Shown: positions 36,882 through 46,318 of the stretch, piece after piece
How positions within the stretch are numbered: position 1 is the first letter of the stretch
Layout: each line of letters opens with the position of its first letter
Source of the DNA: Pseudomonas sp. 10S4
GTDB lineage: Bacteria; Pseudomonadota; Gammaproteobacteria; Pseudomonadales; Pseudomonadaceae
NCBI RefSeq assembly: GCF_034344865.1
Contig: NZ_CP133774.1
Location: forward strand, 4,340,001 to 4,404,000
Length of the DNA stretch: 64,000 nt
Reading direction: 5' to 3'
Position numbers and translations under genes: made by a program
The notes under the pieces: model-generated
The model's input: only the letters and a program-made list of their open reading frames with translations
What the model was told of the DNA's origin: nothing
Databases searched by the model: none

Positions 36882-38124
36882 TCAGTGGCTGGCCGCTGTG
36901 GCGCCCATTTCGTTGACTTGCTGGAAGGTCGAGAAGCGCTCAAGGGCAAAGGGCTTGATCAGGTCCGGGACCTTGCCGCCACTGGCGACCAATTCGGCCA
37001 TGGTCTTGCCGCAAATCGGCGTGGCCTTGAAACCCCAGGTGCCCCAGCCGGCGTCGAGGTAGTAATTCTTCACCGGCGACAAACCCATGATCGGGCTGTA
37101 ATCCGGGGTCATGTCAGTGATGCCGGCCCATTGGCGCATCAACTTGGCGTTGGCCAGGAACGGAAACATTTCGATGGCATGGGCCAGCAGGCTTTCCTTG
37201 AGTTCCATCGTCGAGCGCGTGTTGAACAGCGGATAGGGATCGGAGCCGCCGCCGAATACCACTTCGCCACGGCTGGTTTGCTGCACGTAGCAGTGCAGCG
37301 CCGAAGAACTCACCAGCGGATCGAGGAACGGCTTGAACGGCTGGGTGACCATCGCCTGAAGTGGGAAGGTCGTAATTGGCGAGCGAATCCCGGCCTTGGC
37401 CATCAACAGCGAACTGTGCCCGGCAATCGCCTGCACTGCGCAGCCGCACTTGATGGTGCCGCGATTGGTTTTGACCGCGGTGATCGCGCCGTTTTCGATG
37501 ATCAGGTCCTGGACTTCGGTGAGCTGATGAATTTCCACGCCGCGCTTGGCCGCCTGCTTGGCGTAGCCCCAAGCCACCGCGTCGTGACGGGCAGTGGCGC
37601 CGTCGATGTGCCAGAGGCCGGCGATCATCCGGCAAGTGGCCAGGATCGAGGTTGAGGCTGGGCACCAGTTCGCGGATCTGCTGGCGGTCGATCATCTCGG
37701 TACGCCCGCCAAAGTGTTTGTTCACTTCCGCTCGCTGGCGGAACGAACGCACCGTGGCATCGGTGTGGGCGAGGGTTAGTTGGCCGCGCTCGGAATACAT
37801 GATGTTGAAGTCGAACTCGTTGGACAGCGACTGGAACATCCGCACCGACTCGGCGTAAAAACGCACGCCTTCGCTGGTCAGGTAATTGGAGCGAATCACC
37901 GCTGTGTTGCGCGCGGTATTACCGCCGCCCAGGTAGGACTTCTCCAGTACTGCGATGTTGGTGATGCCGTGGTACTTGGCCAGGTAATACGCGGTGGCCA
38001 AGCCATGGCCGCCGGCACCGATGATCACCACGTCATAGCTCGATTTGAGTTCTTTGGGTGGCGGCAAATCCACCTCCACCGGGTACTCCGAACTTAGCCC
38101 GTATTTCAATAGATTGAATGGCAT
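36882..38124 (-). pseudogene. mgdA: N-methylglutamate dehydrogenase subunit A (SoxB-like), one-base frameshift
   Basis: A flavoprotein beta-type subunit with the oxidation site. The start is MPFNLLKYGLSSEYPVEVDL. FAD motif: DVVIIGAGGHGLATAYYLAK; then LEKSYLGGGNTARNTAVIRS, typical of SoxB. The second half (GLWHIDGATARHDAVAWGYA, PVKNYYLDAGWGTWGFKATP) is in another frame. The switch is near 37626-37630, where one extra base would be removed to read HLPVIAGLWH. This is an insertion, unlike most breaks here. Repaired length is about 413 residues. Its start overlaps the folD stop by 19 bases. Confidence 0.82.
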
Positions 38125-39011
38125 ACGGCCTCCGATTGGCTGCGTTGGGCCTGGTGTTGATTAAGGGCGGCGGTCACGGTGTTCTTCATCAAAAAGGCGA
38201 TGGTCATCGGTCCGACTCCACCGGGTACCGGGGTGATGGCGGCGACGTGGGGCAGGGCGCTGTCGAAGTCGACGTCGCCCACCAGACGGCTGCGGCCATC
38301 GTCGTCGATGCGGTTGATACCGACGTCGATCACCACCGCGCCAGGCTTGAGCCAACTGGCGTCGATCAGTCGTGGTCGGCCGACGGCGGCGATGACGATG
38401 TCTGCCTGGCGACACAGGGCTTGCGCATCACAGCTGCGCGAATGCAGCACAGTCACCGAGCAATCGGCTTTTAGCAGCAGGGCCGCCATGGGTTTGCCGA
38501 CGATGTTTGAGCGGCCGATCACCACCGCGTGCTTGCCGCGCAGATCGCCGCAGGTTTGTTCCAGCAAGTACAGGCAGCCGCTGGGCGTGCAGGGCGTGAG
38601 CACCGCGCGACCCTGGCTGAGGCCGCCGACGTTTTCACTGTGAAAACCGTCGACGTCCTTGGCCGGATCGATGGCTTGCAGTGCCCGTAATTCGTTGATG
38701 TGCGCCGGCAGCGGCAATTGCAGCAGGACGCCATTGATCGAGTAATCGGCATTGAGCGTGGCGATCAGGTTCAGCAGTTGTTCGGTGCTGGTGTCCGTGG
38801 ACAATCGGTACTCCAGGGAGCGGATGCCGACTTCTTCGGCGCGCAGGATTTTATTGCGTACATAAACCTGGCTGGCCGGGTCGCTGCCCACCAGAATCAC
38901 CGCCAATGCCGGTTGAATGTCTTGCTCGCGCAGGCTGCCCACGTCCTCGCGGACCTGTGCCAACACCCGGGCTGCGGTGGCTTTGCCGTCAATCAGTTTG
39001 GGCGCGCTCAC
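38106..39011 (-). CDS. folD: Methylene-THF dehydrogenase/cyclohydrolase (operon copy)
   Basis: A 301-residue bifunctional FolD. Catalytic Tyr and Lys lie in VYVRNKILRAEEVG. The NADP site has VIGRSNIVGKPMAALLL, then GVGPMTIAFLMKNT near the end. It turns 5,10-methylene-THF into 10-formyl-THF. In this operon it would take the product of the Mgd complex and pass it to PurU, which starts four bases apart (ATGA overlap at 39008). A second folD is at 47020-47927; this copy is the pathway-dedicated one. Confidence 0.92.
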   Translation of the reverse strand: MSAPKLIDGKATAARVLAQVREDVGSLREQDIQPALAVILVGSDPASQVYVRNKILRAEEVGIRSLEYRLSTDTSTEQLLNLIATLNADYSINGVLLQLPLPAHINELRALQAIDPAKDVDGFHSENVGGLSQGRAVLTPCTPSGCLYLLEQTCGDLRGKHAVVIGRSNIVGKPMAALLLKADCSVTVLHSRSCDAQALCRQADIVIAAVGRPRLIDASWLKPGAVVIDVGINRIDDDGRSRLVGDVDFDSALPHVAAITPVPGGVGPMTIAFLMKNTVTAALNQHQAQRSQSEAVCHSIY

Positions 39012-39874
39012 CGGAAAACCACCGTTCTGTCCTGGTTGAGGAAAACCCGGTGTTCGAGGTGGTACTTGACCGCCTTGGACAGGGCCACGGTTTCGGTGTC
39101 GCGGCCAATCGCGACCAGATCGTCGGGCATGTAGACGTGATCGACGCGCTGCACTTCCTGCTCAATGATCGGCCCTTCGTCGAGGTCGCTGGTGACGTAG
39201 TGCGCGGTGGCACCGATCAATTTCACGCCACGCTGGTACGCCTGGTGATAGGGCTTGGCACCCTTGAAACCGGGCAGGAACGAATGGTGAATATTGATCG
39301 CGCGGCCCGAGAGTTGCTTGCACAAGTCATCGGAGAGGATCTGCATATAGCGCGCCAGTACCACCAGTTCGGTGCCGGTGTCGTCGACGATCTTCATTAG
39401 TTCGGCTTCCTGCCGGGCCTTGGTGTCCTTGGTCACGGGTAGGTAGATGAAGCGAATGCCTTCGCGTTCGGCCATGGGCCGCAGGTCTAGGTGGTTGGAG
39501 ACGATGGCGGTGATGGTCATGTCCATCTCGCCCTTGTGGTAGCGGTAGAGCAGGTCGGTCAGGCAGTGGTCGAACTTGCTGACCATCAGCAGTACACGCA
39601 TCGGTTCGCGGGTGTCGTGCAGCTCCCAGCTCATGTCGAAGGCGCTGGCGACGTCGCTGAAGCCGTCCTTGATCTGCTGCAGGTCGCCTTGATGCCCATC
39701 GTTGAAACGGAACACCGCGCGCATGAAAAACCGGCCGCTGAAGTCATCGTCGAATTGCGCCATCTCCCCGATGTAGCAACCGTTGTCCGCCAGGTAAGTG
39801 GTGACGGCGGCGACAATGCCGGACACCGCGGGACAAGTGATTTTGATGATGAAATGGTTTTTTTCGTGTTGCAT
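39008..39874 (-). CDS. purU: Formyltetrahydrofolate deformylase
   Basis: A 288-residue PurU with an N-terminal ACT domain (residues 8-85, ITCPAVSGIVAAVTTYLADN) and a hydrolase domain with the formyltransferase-like motif NIHHSFLPGFKGAKPY and catalytic Asp (YVTSDLDEGPII). It releases formate from 10-formyl-THF and returns free THF. It is the first gene of the purU-folD-mgdABCD operon. In serine and sarcosine catabolic clusters purU plays the same role of recycling folate. Confidence 0.92.
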   Translation of the reverse strand: MQHEKNHFIIKITCPAVSGIVAAVTTYLADNGCYIGEMAQFDDDFSGRFFMRAVFRFNDGHQGDLQQIKDGFSDVASAFDMSWELHDTREPMRVLLMVSKFDHCLTDLLYRYHKGEMDMTITAIVSNHLDLRPMAEREGIRFIYLPVTKDTKARQEAELMKIVDDTGTELVVLARYMQILSDDLCKQLSGRAINIHHSFLPGFKGAKPYHQAYQRGVKLIGATAHYVTSDLDEGPIIEQEVQRVDHVYMPDDLVAIGRDTETVALSKAVKYHLEHRVFLNQDRTVVFR

Positions 39875-39965
39875 GACACGTCCTCGGGATGATGGCGGCA
39901 GCTCATCGCATAGCGAAAAAACGTCAGCGGACAGAGACCTTGTCCATGAGGGTGTTTTCTTATGG

Positions 39966-39980
39966 GGAATAATATATTCC
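39966..39980. promoter_or_regulatory. Palindrome upstream of purU operon
   Basis: GGAATA-ATA-TATTCC is a perfect inverted repeat 92 bases upstream of purU. Similar GGAA/TTCC elements (ttcctattgggaa at 41569-41581 and aggaataaa near 41598) lie in the gmaS promoter. They could be sites of the XRE-cupin regulator that lies between the two operons (inference). Confidence 0.4.
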
Positions 39981-40105
39981 TGATGTTGGCTTTATAAGGG
40001 GAATGGTTGGGTGACGTCTAGGGATTTTTGTGAAAGTTTTTTAACTGGTGGGAAAATTTTTGAGCGGAAAGGTGAGGGGGCAGGGTCTGATTATCGAGGG
40101 GGATT

Positions 40106-40749
40106 GAGTACATATCCGTTGCTGCGGTCATGGCTGCTGGCGGTTTCGCTCCTACAGCGAGTCCCTTTTTCAAACGCCAAAAAGGAACCAAAAGGCTTTG
40201 CCCCTCCATTCGGTGCCTCGCCTAGGCTCGGGATGCCCTCACTCCGGCATTGCTCCGGGGGCCCGCCGCCATCGGCCATCCATGGCCGGGGGCGGCTACC
40301 GCGGCATCCATGCCGCGGTGCCCCCTACGCAACGCCTGCGTTCGGCCTCTGGGAAAGGGGCAGGTAGATCAAGATCAAAAGCCAAAGCAAAGCAACAGCA
40401 AGATCAAAAGATCGCAGCCTTCGGCAGCTTCTACGGGTGGACGCGCACTTGAGATCAGGCCGGTCGGCCGCCTCGCTTTTGATGTTGACGCACCGCCCCC
40501 TCGAGAGGCCGAGTGGAGGTTCTGCGCAGTGGGCAACCCGGCATGGATGCCGGGTTAGCCGCCCCCGGCCATGGATGGCCGATGGCGGCGGGCCCACGGA
40601 GCAGGACCGGAGCGAGGGCATGCCGAGCCTGGGCGAGGCACCGAACGAAAGGGGCAGAAGCGCTTTGGTTACTTTCGCGCTTTTCGAAAGTGACCCGCTG
40701 TAAGAGCGGAACCAATAGCCGCCGCTACCGAAGAAATGGATATGTACTC
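40106..40749. repeat. 644-base imperfect inverted repeat, non-coding
   Basis: The left end gagtacatatccgttgctgc and the right end (minus strand) gagtacatatccatttcttc begin long arms that stay complementary with many mismatches. Inside, ccgccatcggccatccatgg faces ccatggatggccgatggcgg, and gcctcgcctaggctcgg faces its near complement. Open frames within it are arm artefacts without codon bias. I recall similar elements, one per several intergenic gaps, in fluorescens-group genomes. It separates the purU operon (ends at 39874) from the regulator gene at 40778. I see no transposase. Confidence 0.75.
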
Positions 40750-40777
40750 AAAAAAGAGCTCACCAGGAGTTTCAAAC

Positions 40778-41395
40778 TCACTCCTTATCGTTGCCATAAT
40801 TCATGATCGACAACAGCCGAATCGGCACCAGCACCAATTCCTCCGGCCCATGGGGAATTTCCCCTTCAAAGGTCAGGCTGTCCCCAGCCTCCATGCGATA
40901 CAACTGATTGCCGTGGCGATAAATCAACTCGCCTTCGAGCAAGTGCAAGAACTCGGTGCCAGGGTGGGAGAAGGTCGGAAACTCCTCGCTCGCGTCATCC
41001 ATGCTCACCATGTACGCCTCGAAACTCTTCTTCGGCCCACGGGTGTGGTTGAGCAAGTGGTAGGTATGGCCTTTCTCGGTCCCACGGCGCACCACTTCCA
41101 TCCCTTGGTCAGCCTTGACCAGCAGTGCGCTGCCACCTTGCTGGTCGTATTCGCTGAACAACTTCGAGAGTGGCAAACCCAGCACGTCGCACAGACGGCT
41201 CAGGGTATCGAGGCTGGTGGAGACCTGGGCGTTCTCGATCTTGCTCAACATGCCTTGGCTGATGTCCGCAATCTTGGCCACGTCGGACAGTTTCAAATCC
41301 TGGGCCTGGCGCTGACGCTTGATCTGCATTCCCAGGTATTGCTCAAGCTTGAGGCGCGGGGCGGTTTCGGTGGGCATAGTCATCAGGTCCTGCAC
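40778..41395 (-). CDS. XRE-family HTH regulator with C-terminal cupin
   Basis: A 205-residue protein. HTH at residues about 20-75 (LKLSDVAKIADISQGMLSKIE) and cupin at about 125-195 (HPGTEFLHLLEGELIYRHGN, then GDSLTFEGEIPHGPEEL). Starts at 41395, 41380 or 41374 are possible. It lies between the leftward purU-mgd operon and the rightward gmaS-mgs operon, so it is the likely specific regulator of methylamine use. The cupin may sense a pathway amide or N-methylated amino acid. It is divergent from gmaS. Confidence 0.85.
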   Translation of the reverse strand: MQDLMTMPTETAPRLKLEQYLGMQIKRQRQAQDLKLSDVAKIADISQGMLSKIENAQVSTSLDTLSRLCDVLGLPLSKLFSEYDQQGGSALLVKADQGMEVVRRGTEKGHTYHLLNHTRGPKKSFEAYMVSMDDASEEFPTFSHPGTEFLHLLEGELIYRHGNQLYRMEAGDSLTFEGEIPHGPEELVLVPIRLLSIMNYGNDKE

Positions 41396-41420
41396 GGTTT
41401 CCGTTCAGTAATATTAGTTT

Positions 41421-41437
41421 TGCACTGAGAAAGTGCA
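41421..41437. promoter_or_regulatory. NtrC-type enhancer site
   Basis: TGCACTGAGAAAGTGCA is a perfect inverted repeat of the form TGCAC-N7-GTGCA, the classic NtrC pattern. It lies about 130 bases upstream of the sigma-54 promoter at 41553-41568, a normal enhancer distance, and 26 bases from the divergent regulator start. Confidence 0.75.
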
Positions 41438-41552
41438 AAGCGCGAGTCTTGGCTCGCCGGTTGTCGGCGGTATTCCCACCGAGAAAAGAACTTTCCCATA
41501 TATACAGCACAAAAGCGCCTTTTACGGCGCCTCGACGTTTCGCTCGCGAATC

Positions 41553-41568
41553 TGGCAAGGGCTTTGCA
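41553..41568 (+). promoter_or_regulatory. Sigma-54 (-24/-12) promoter of gmaS-mgs operon
   Basis: TGGCAAGGGCTTTGCA matches the consensus TGGCACG-N4-TTGCA at all fixed positions except one (A for C at the sixth base), with exact GG-to-GC spacing. The transcript would start near 41580, giving an 80-base leader to the gmaS ATG. Confidence 0.8.
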
Positions 41569-41659
41569 TTCCTATTGGGAAACTAACTTTCTTTTTAGGA
41601 ATAAAAAGAACTTAAGGCCTACCCACAATTGTTTTGCCTTTCGCGAGGAGTGACGAGCA

Positions 41660-42994
41660 ATGTTGCCAGCAGAAACCCAGCGCATCATCGACAAGCACGG
41701 GATCAAGTACGTGCTTGCGCAGTTTGTCGATATTCACGGTGCGGCCAAAACCAAGTCGGTGCCGATCTGTGGTCTCAAGGCCGTCGCCGAAGAGGGGGCG
41801 GGTTTCGCCGGCTTCGCGATCAGCGGCATGGGCATGGAGCCCCACGGCCCGGACTTCATGGCCCGTGGTGACTTGTCGACCCTGACACCGGTGCCTTGGC
41901 AGCCGGGTTATGGCCGGGTGGTGTGCATCGGCCATGTCGATGGCAAACCGCATCCTTATGACAGTCGTTATGTGCTGCAACAGCAGGTGCGGCGCCTGGA
42001 GGAAAAGGGCTGGACCCTCAACACCGGCCTGGAGCCCGAATTCAACCTGATGCGCCGCGACGAAAGCGGCAAGCTGCAACTGGTCGACATCAGCGACAAC
42101 CTCGACAAGCCTTGCTACGACTACAAGGGCCTGTCCCGTTCCCGAGTGTTCCTCGAACGCCTGACCGAAGCCTTGCAGCAAGTCGATTTCGAGATCTATC
42201 AAATCGATCACGAAGACGCCAACGGTCAGTTCGAGATCAACTACACCTACAGCGACGCCATGACCTCGGCGGACCGCTTCACCTTCTTCCGTATGGCCGC
42301 CGGCGAGATCGCCAATGACCTGGGCATGATCTGTTCGTTCATGCCCAAGCCCGACCCGAAACGCGCCGGCAACGGTATGCACTTTCACCTGTCGATCAGC
42401 AGCGCCGAGAACAAAAACCTGTTCCATGATGCCAGCGACCCGAGCGGCATGGGCCTGTCGAAAATGGCCTATCACTTCGCTGCCGGACTGCTCGCCCATG
42501 GCCCGGCGCTCTGTGCCTTCGCGGCGCCCACGGTCAACTCCTACAAGCGTCTGGTGGTGGGCAATTCATTGTCCGGCGCGACCTGGGCGCCAGCCTTTAT
42601 CGCCTTCGGCGCCAACAACCGTTCAGCCATGGTGCGGGTGCCTTACGGGCGCCTGGAATTTCGTCTGCCGGACGCTGGTTGCAATCCCTATCTGGTCAGC
42701 GCCGCAATCATCGCCGCCGGTTTGGACGGCATCGACCGGCAGCTGGAAATCGACACCGTTTGCAACGAAAACCTCTACAGCCTGAGCCTCGAACAGATCG
42801 CCGCGCGGGGCATCAAGACCCTGCCGCAATCACTCAAGGAAGCCTGCGATGCGCTGGAAGCCGACCCGCTGTTCGCCGAGGTGCTGGGCCCGCAGATTGT
42901 GGGCGAGTTCATCAAGCTCAAGCGCATGGAGTGGGTGGAATACAGCCGTCACGTCTCCGATTGGGAGATCCAGCGCTACACCGAATTTTTCTGA
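41660..42994 (+). CDS. gmaS: Gamma-glutamylmethylamide synthetase (glutamine-synthetase family)
   Basis: A 444-residue glutamine-synthetase-fold enzyme of the type found in N-methylglutamate clusters. Landmarks are [31 protein letters not shown], and [12 protein letters not shown] (the His metal-site loop). It is shorter than GlnA (about 469) and lacks the usual adenylylation Tyr region. It joins methylamine to glutamate with ATP to form gamma-glutamylmethylamide. It leads the operon with mgsABC behind and has a sigma-54 promoter, consistent with nitrogen control. The GlnT name would be an alternative without the context. Confidence 0.88.
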   Translation: MLPAETQRIIDKHGIKYVLAQFVDIHGAAKTKSVPICGLKAVAEEGAGFAGFAISGMGMEPHGPDFMARGDLSTLTPVPWQPGYGRVVCIGHVDGKPHPYDSRYVLQQQVRRLEEKGWTLNTGLEPEFNLMRRDESGKLQLVDISDNLDKPCYDYKGLSRSRVFLERLTEALQQVDFEIYQIDHEDANGQFEINYTYSDAMTSADRFTFFRMAAGEIANDLGMICSFMPKPDPKRAGNGMHFHLSISSAENKNLFHDASDPSGMGLSKMAYHFAAGLLAHGPALCAFAAPTVNSYKRLVVGNSLSGATWAPAFIAFGANNRSAMVRVPYGRLEFRLPDAGCNPYLVSAAIIAAGLDGIDRQLEIDTVCNENLYSLSLEQIAARGIKTLPQSLKEACDALEADPLFAEVLGPQIVGEFIKLKRMEWVEYSRHVSDWEIQRYTEFF

Positions 42995-43066
42995 CTTTTT
43001 GCATAGACAACCATTCGGGCACCCGGCACGGCGTCGAGTGTTCACTGCCTCCGAAGGAGACTTGAT

Positions 43067-43972
43067 ATGTGTGGAATCGTAGGTCTTTATCTGAAAAATC
43101 CGCAGCTGGAATCCCAGCTCGGCAAGCTCTTCGAACCGATGTTGCAGGCCATGACCGATCGTGGCCCGGACAGTGCCGGCTTCGCCATTTACGGCGATGA
43201 AGTGGCGGACGGCTGGGTCAAGCTGACCCTGCAGGCGACCACCGAAGGCTTCGACTGGAAAGCCCTGATGGGCGAACTGGAAGGGCGCCTCGGCTGTTCG
43301 CTGGACTGGTTCCAGAACGCCAGCGCCGCTGTGCTGAAGATCCATGCCGAAGAGGCACCGGTGCGTCTGGCCCTCGCCGAGCTGGCGCCGAGCATCCGCA
43401 TCATGAGCGCCGGCCAGAGCATCGAAATTCTCAAGGGCATGGGCTTGCCGCAGGAAATTTCCCAACGCTTCGGCCTCGCCGGTATGAAGGGCAGCCACAT
43501 CATCGGCCACACCCGCATGGCCACCGAAAGCGCGGTGACCATGGAAGGCAGCCACCCGTTTTCCACCGGCGCCGACCTGTGTCTGGTGCACAACGGCTCG
43601 CTGTCCAATCACTTCCGGCTGCGTCAGGAACTCAAGCGCGAAGGCATTCATTTCGAAACCGACAACGACACTGAAGTCGCCGCCGGTTACCTGACCTGGC
43701 GCCTGCAGCAGGGCGACTCGCTGAAAGAAGCGCTGGATCATTCGCTGGAAGAACTGGACGGTTTTTTCACCTTCGCCATCGGCACCCGCAACGGTTTTGC
43801 GGTGATCCGCGACCCGATCGCCTGCAAGCCAGCGATCCTCGCCGAGACCGACGATTACGTCGCCATGGCCTCCGAATACCAGGCGCTGTCGAGCCTGCCG
43901 GGGATCGAACACGCCAGGGTCTGGGAGCCGGCACCGGCCACTATGTACATCTGGGAACGCGAGTCAGCTTAA
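43067..43972 (+). CDS. mgsA: N-methylglutamate synthase subunit A, class-II glutamine amidotransferase
   Basis: A 301-residue Ntn-type amidotransferase subunit. Cys2 is the nucleophile (MCGIVGLYLKN); the family lines HTRMATESAVTMEGSHPF and CLVHNGSLSNHFRLR follow. It is shorter than the amidotransferase part of GltB and is a free-standing subunit. It releases methylamine from gamma-glutamylmethylamide and channels it to the MgsC synthase. Confidence 0.9.
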   Translation: MCGIVGLYLKNPQLESQLGKLFEPMLQAMTDRGPDSAGFAIYGDEVADGWVKLTLQATTEGFDWKALMGELEGRLGCSLDWFQNASAAVLKIHAEEAPVRLALAELAPSIRIMSAGQSIEILKGMGLPQEISQRFGLAGMKGSHIIGHTRMATESAVTMEGSHPFSTGADLCLVHNGSLSNHFRLRQELKREGIHFETDNDTEVAAGYLTWRLQQGDSLKEALDHSLEELDGFFTFAIGTRNGFAVIRDPIACKPAILAETDDYVAMASEYQALSSLPGIEHARVWEPAPATMYIWERESA

Positions 43973-43983
43973 GGAGCGCACAC

Positions 43984-44667
43984 ATGAAAACCATCGATCT
44001 TTCCACGGCCAGCGTGCGCGACCTCAATCAGGCACTGCACGACCAGGCCAAAAACGTCACCGACCACGAGTGGCTGGTGACCCATGCCAACGGCAAGCAC
44101 AACCTTGCGGTCGGGGTGAACCAAGCCGTGTCCATCGATATCCAGGGCCACGCCGGTTACTACTGCGCTGGCATGAATCAACAGGCCTCGATCACCGTCC
44201 ACGGCAACGTCGGCGTCGGTTGCGCCGAGAACATGATGTCTGGCTACGTGCGGGTCAAGGGCAGCGCGTCCCAAGCGGCCGGGGCCACGGCCCATGGCGG
44301 CTTGCTGGTGATTGAAGGCGACGCCGGTGCGCGGTGCGGGATTTCCATGAAGGGCATCGACATTGTGGTCGGCGGCAGCATCGGTCACATGAGTTGCTTC
44401 ATGGGCCAGGCTGGTCGGCTGGTGGTCTGCGGCGACGCCGGCGATGCGCTGGGCGATTCGCTGTACGAAACCCACATCTACGTGAAAGGCAGCGTTGAGT
44501 CCCTGGGCTCGGACTGCGTCGAGAAAGAGATGCGCGCCGAGCACCTGCAAGAGCTGCAAGAACTGCTCAATCGCGCCGGTTTCGAACACCAGGCGGCTGA
44601 CTTCAAGCGCTACGGTTCGGCCCGCCAGTTGTACAACTTCAAAGTCGATAACGCGTCCGCGTACTGA
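43984..44667 (+). CDS. mgsB: N-methylglutamate synthase subunit B (GXGXG/GltB C-terminal-like)
   Basis: A 227-residue right-handed beta-helix subunit corresponding to the C-terminal domain of glutamate synthase alpha chain. It has repeated G-x-G motifs (QGHAGYYCAGMNQQ, GNVGVGCAENMMSG, VGGSIGHMSCFMGQAG). It probably spaces the amidotransferase and synthase subunits. It lies 12 bases from mgsA and 21 bases from mgsC. Confidence 0.9.
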   Translation: MKTIDLSTASVRDLNQALHDQAKNVTDHEWLVTHANGKHNLAVGVNQAVSIDIQGHAGYYCAGMNQQASITVHGNVGVGCAENMMSGYVRVKGSASQAAGATAHGGLLVIEGDAGARCGISMKGIDIVVGGSIGHMSCFMGQAGRLVVCGDAGDALGDSLYETHIYVKGSVESLGSDCVEKEMRAEHLQELQELLNRAGFEHQAADFKRYGSARQLYNFKVDNASAY

Positions 44668-44687
44668 TCCGCGCGAGGAGAACAGAT

Positions 44688-46028
44688 ATGAGCGACCCAA
44701 TTAGCCAAAAAGCCCCTCCCGTGCTGCGCGAGTCGGCCACCTTCGACCGCCTGACCATCCAGGAAATCCAGCGTGCCGCCGAGACCGGCATCTACGACAT
44801 TCGCGGCGGCGGCACCAAGCGCAAGCTGCCGCATTTCGATGACTTGCTGCTGCTCGGCGCCAGCGTTTCGCGCTACCCGCTGGAAGGCTATCGGGAGAAG
44901 TGCGGTACCGATGTGATCCTCGGCAACCGCTTCGCCAAGAAGCCGATTCACCTGAAGATCCCGGTGACCATCGCCGGCATGAGTTTCGGTGCCTTGTCGG
45001 CCAATGCCAAGGAGGCCTTGGGCCGTGGCGCGACCATCGCCGGCACCAGCACCACCACCGGTGACGGCGGCATGACCCCGGAAGAACGCGGCCAGTCTCA
45101 GCACTTGGTCTATCAATACCTGCCGTCCCGATACGGCATGAACCCGGACGATTTGCGCAAGGCTGATGCCATCGAAATCGTCCTCGGTCAGGGCGCTAAA
45201 CCCGGTGGTGGCGGTATGTTGCTGGGCATGAAAGTCACCGAGCGGGTGGCCGGCATGCGTACCTTGCCGATCGGTGTCGACCAGCGCAGTGCCTGCCGTC
45301 ACCCGGACTGGACCGGGCCGGATGACCTGGCGATCAAGATTGCCGAGCTGCGGGAAATCACCGACTGGGAAAAACCGATCTACGTGAAAATCGGCGCCAG
45401 CCGGCCGTATTACGACGTCAAGTTGGCGGTGAAGGCCGGCGCCGATGTGATCGTGCTCGACGGCATGCAGGGAGGTACTGCAGCGACTCAGGAAGTGTTT
45501 ATCGAACACGTCGGGATTCCGATCCTGTCGGCCATTCCCCAGGCAGTACAGGCGCTGCAAGAGATGGGCATGCATCGCAAGGTTCAGCTGATTGTTTCGG
45601 GCGGTATTCGCAACGGTGCCGACGTGGCCAAGGCCATGGCGCTGGGGGCGGATGCAGTGGCCATCGGTACGGCGGCGCTGATTGCCTTGGGCGACAACCA
45701 TCCACGGCTGGACGAGGAGTTGAAGAAAATCGGCTCGGCCGCCGGTTTCTACGACGACTGGCAGAACGGTCGCGATCCGGCCGGGATTACCACGCAGGAT
45801 CCGGAGCTGTCCAAACGTCTGGACCCGGTGGAAGGCGGTCGGCGTCTGGCCAACTATTTGCGGGTGCTGGTGCTGGAAGCCCAGACCATGGCCCGGGCTT
45901 GTGGCAAGTCGCACCTGCATAACCTTGATCCTGAGGATTTGGTGGCGTTGACGGTGGAATCGGCAGCCATGGCCCGAGTGCCGCTGGCGGGGACCAACTG
46001 GGTTCCCGGTTCCGGCACTGGCTACTGA
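44688..46028 (+). CDS. mgsC: N-methylglutamate synthase subunit C (FMN glutamate-synthase-like)
   Basis: A 446-residue FMN-dependent synthase domain (TIM barrel) with the family lines IPVTIAGMSFGALSANAKEA, GTSTTTGDGGMTPEER, VKIGASRPYYDVKLAVKAGA, and GGIRNGADVAKAMALGADAV. It reduces the imine of 2-oxoglutarate and methylamine to N-methylglutamate. Together MgsABC act as the separated domains of GltB. The operon ends here, after which lies a repeat and then the Amt-like gene. Confidence 0.9.
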   Translation: MSDPISQKAPPVLRESATFDRLTIQEIQRAAETGIYDIRGGGTKRKLPHFDDLLLLGASVSRYPLEGYREKCGTDVILGNRFAKKPIHLKIPVTIAGMSFGALSANAKEALGRGATIAGTSTTTGDGGMTPEERGQSQHLVYQYLPSRYGMNPDDLRKADAIEIVLGQGAKPGGGGMLLGMKVTERVAGMRTLPIGVDQRSACRHPDWTGPDDLAIKIAELREITDWEKPIYVKIGASRPYYDVKLAVKAGADVIVLDGMQGGTAATQEVFIEHVGIPILSAIPQAVQALQEMGMHRKVQLIVSGGIRNGADVAKAMALGADAVAIGTAALIALGDNHPRLDEELKKIGSAAGFYDDWQNGRDPAGITTQDPELSKRLDPVEGGRRLANYLRVLVLEAQTMARACGKSHLHNLDPEDLVALTVESAAMARVPLAGTNWVPGSGTGY

Positions 46029-46043
46029 GGCTGAATGAAAAAC

Positions 46044-46176
46044 TTGTGGTGAGGGGGCTTGCCCCGTTGGATCGCGTAGCGGTCCTGAATCCGGCAACCG
46101 CGGTCCTTCAGACAGACTTCGTTCGCCGTTCTGCGACCGCTTCGCGGCCGAACGGGGGCAAGCCCCCTCGCCACAA
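46044..46176. repeat. Inverted repeat (REP/REPIN-like)
   Basis: Arms ttgtggtgagggggcttgcc and ggcaagccccctcgccacaa face each other across about 90 bases with further internal pairing (cgttctgcgaccgcttcgcgg region). It is one of the Pseudomonas short repeats and fills the gap between mgsC and the Amt-like gene. Confidence 0.75.
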
Positions 46177-46318
46177 CAGCTCGCTCGCCACAGTTATAGG
46201 CGCGTCTGAAAGACCGCAGCATGTTTATTTGATCATCAAGAGGCCTCTAAAGAGGCCCGCGCTCATTCACTTCGCTCACTGCCAGACACTTCCCATTTCT
46301 TTTGCAGGAGCTTTGAAC

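Noticed and set aside
33103..38124. Annotation as heterotetrameric sarcosine oxidase
   Set aside because: The subunits do resemble SoxBDAG, but the neighbouring gmaS-mgsABC genes and the CPLNG change favour N-methylglutamate dehydrogenase.
40011..40806. Several overlapping frames of 60-118 codons in the gap before the XRE gene
   Set aside because: They lie in the arms of an inverted repeat, occur on both strands, and show no codon bias.
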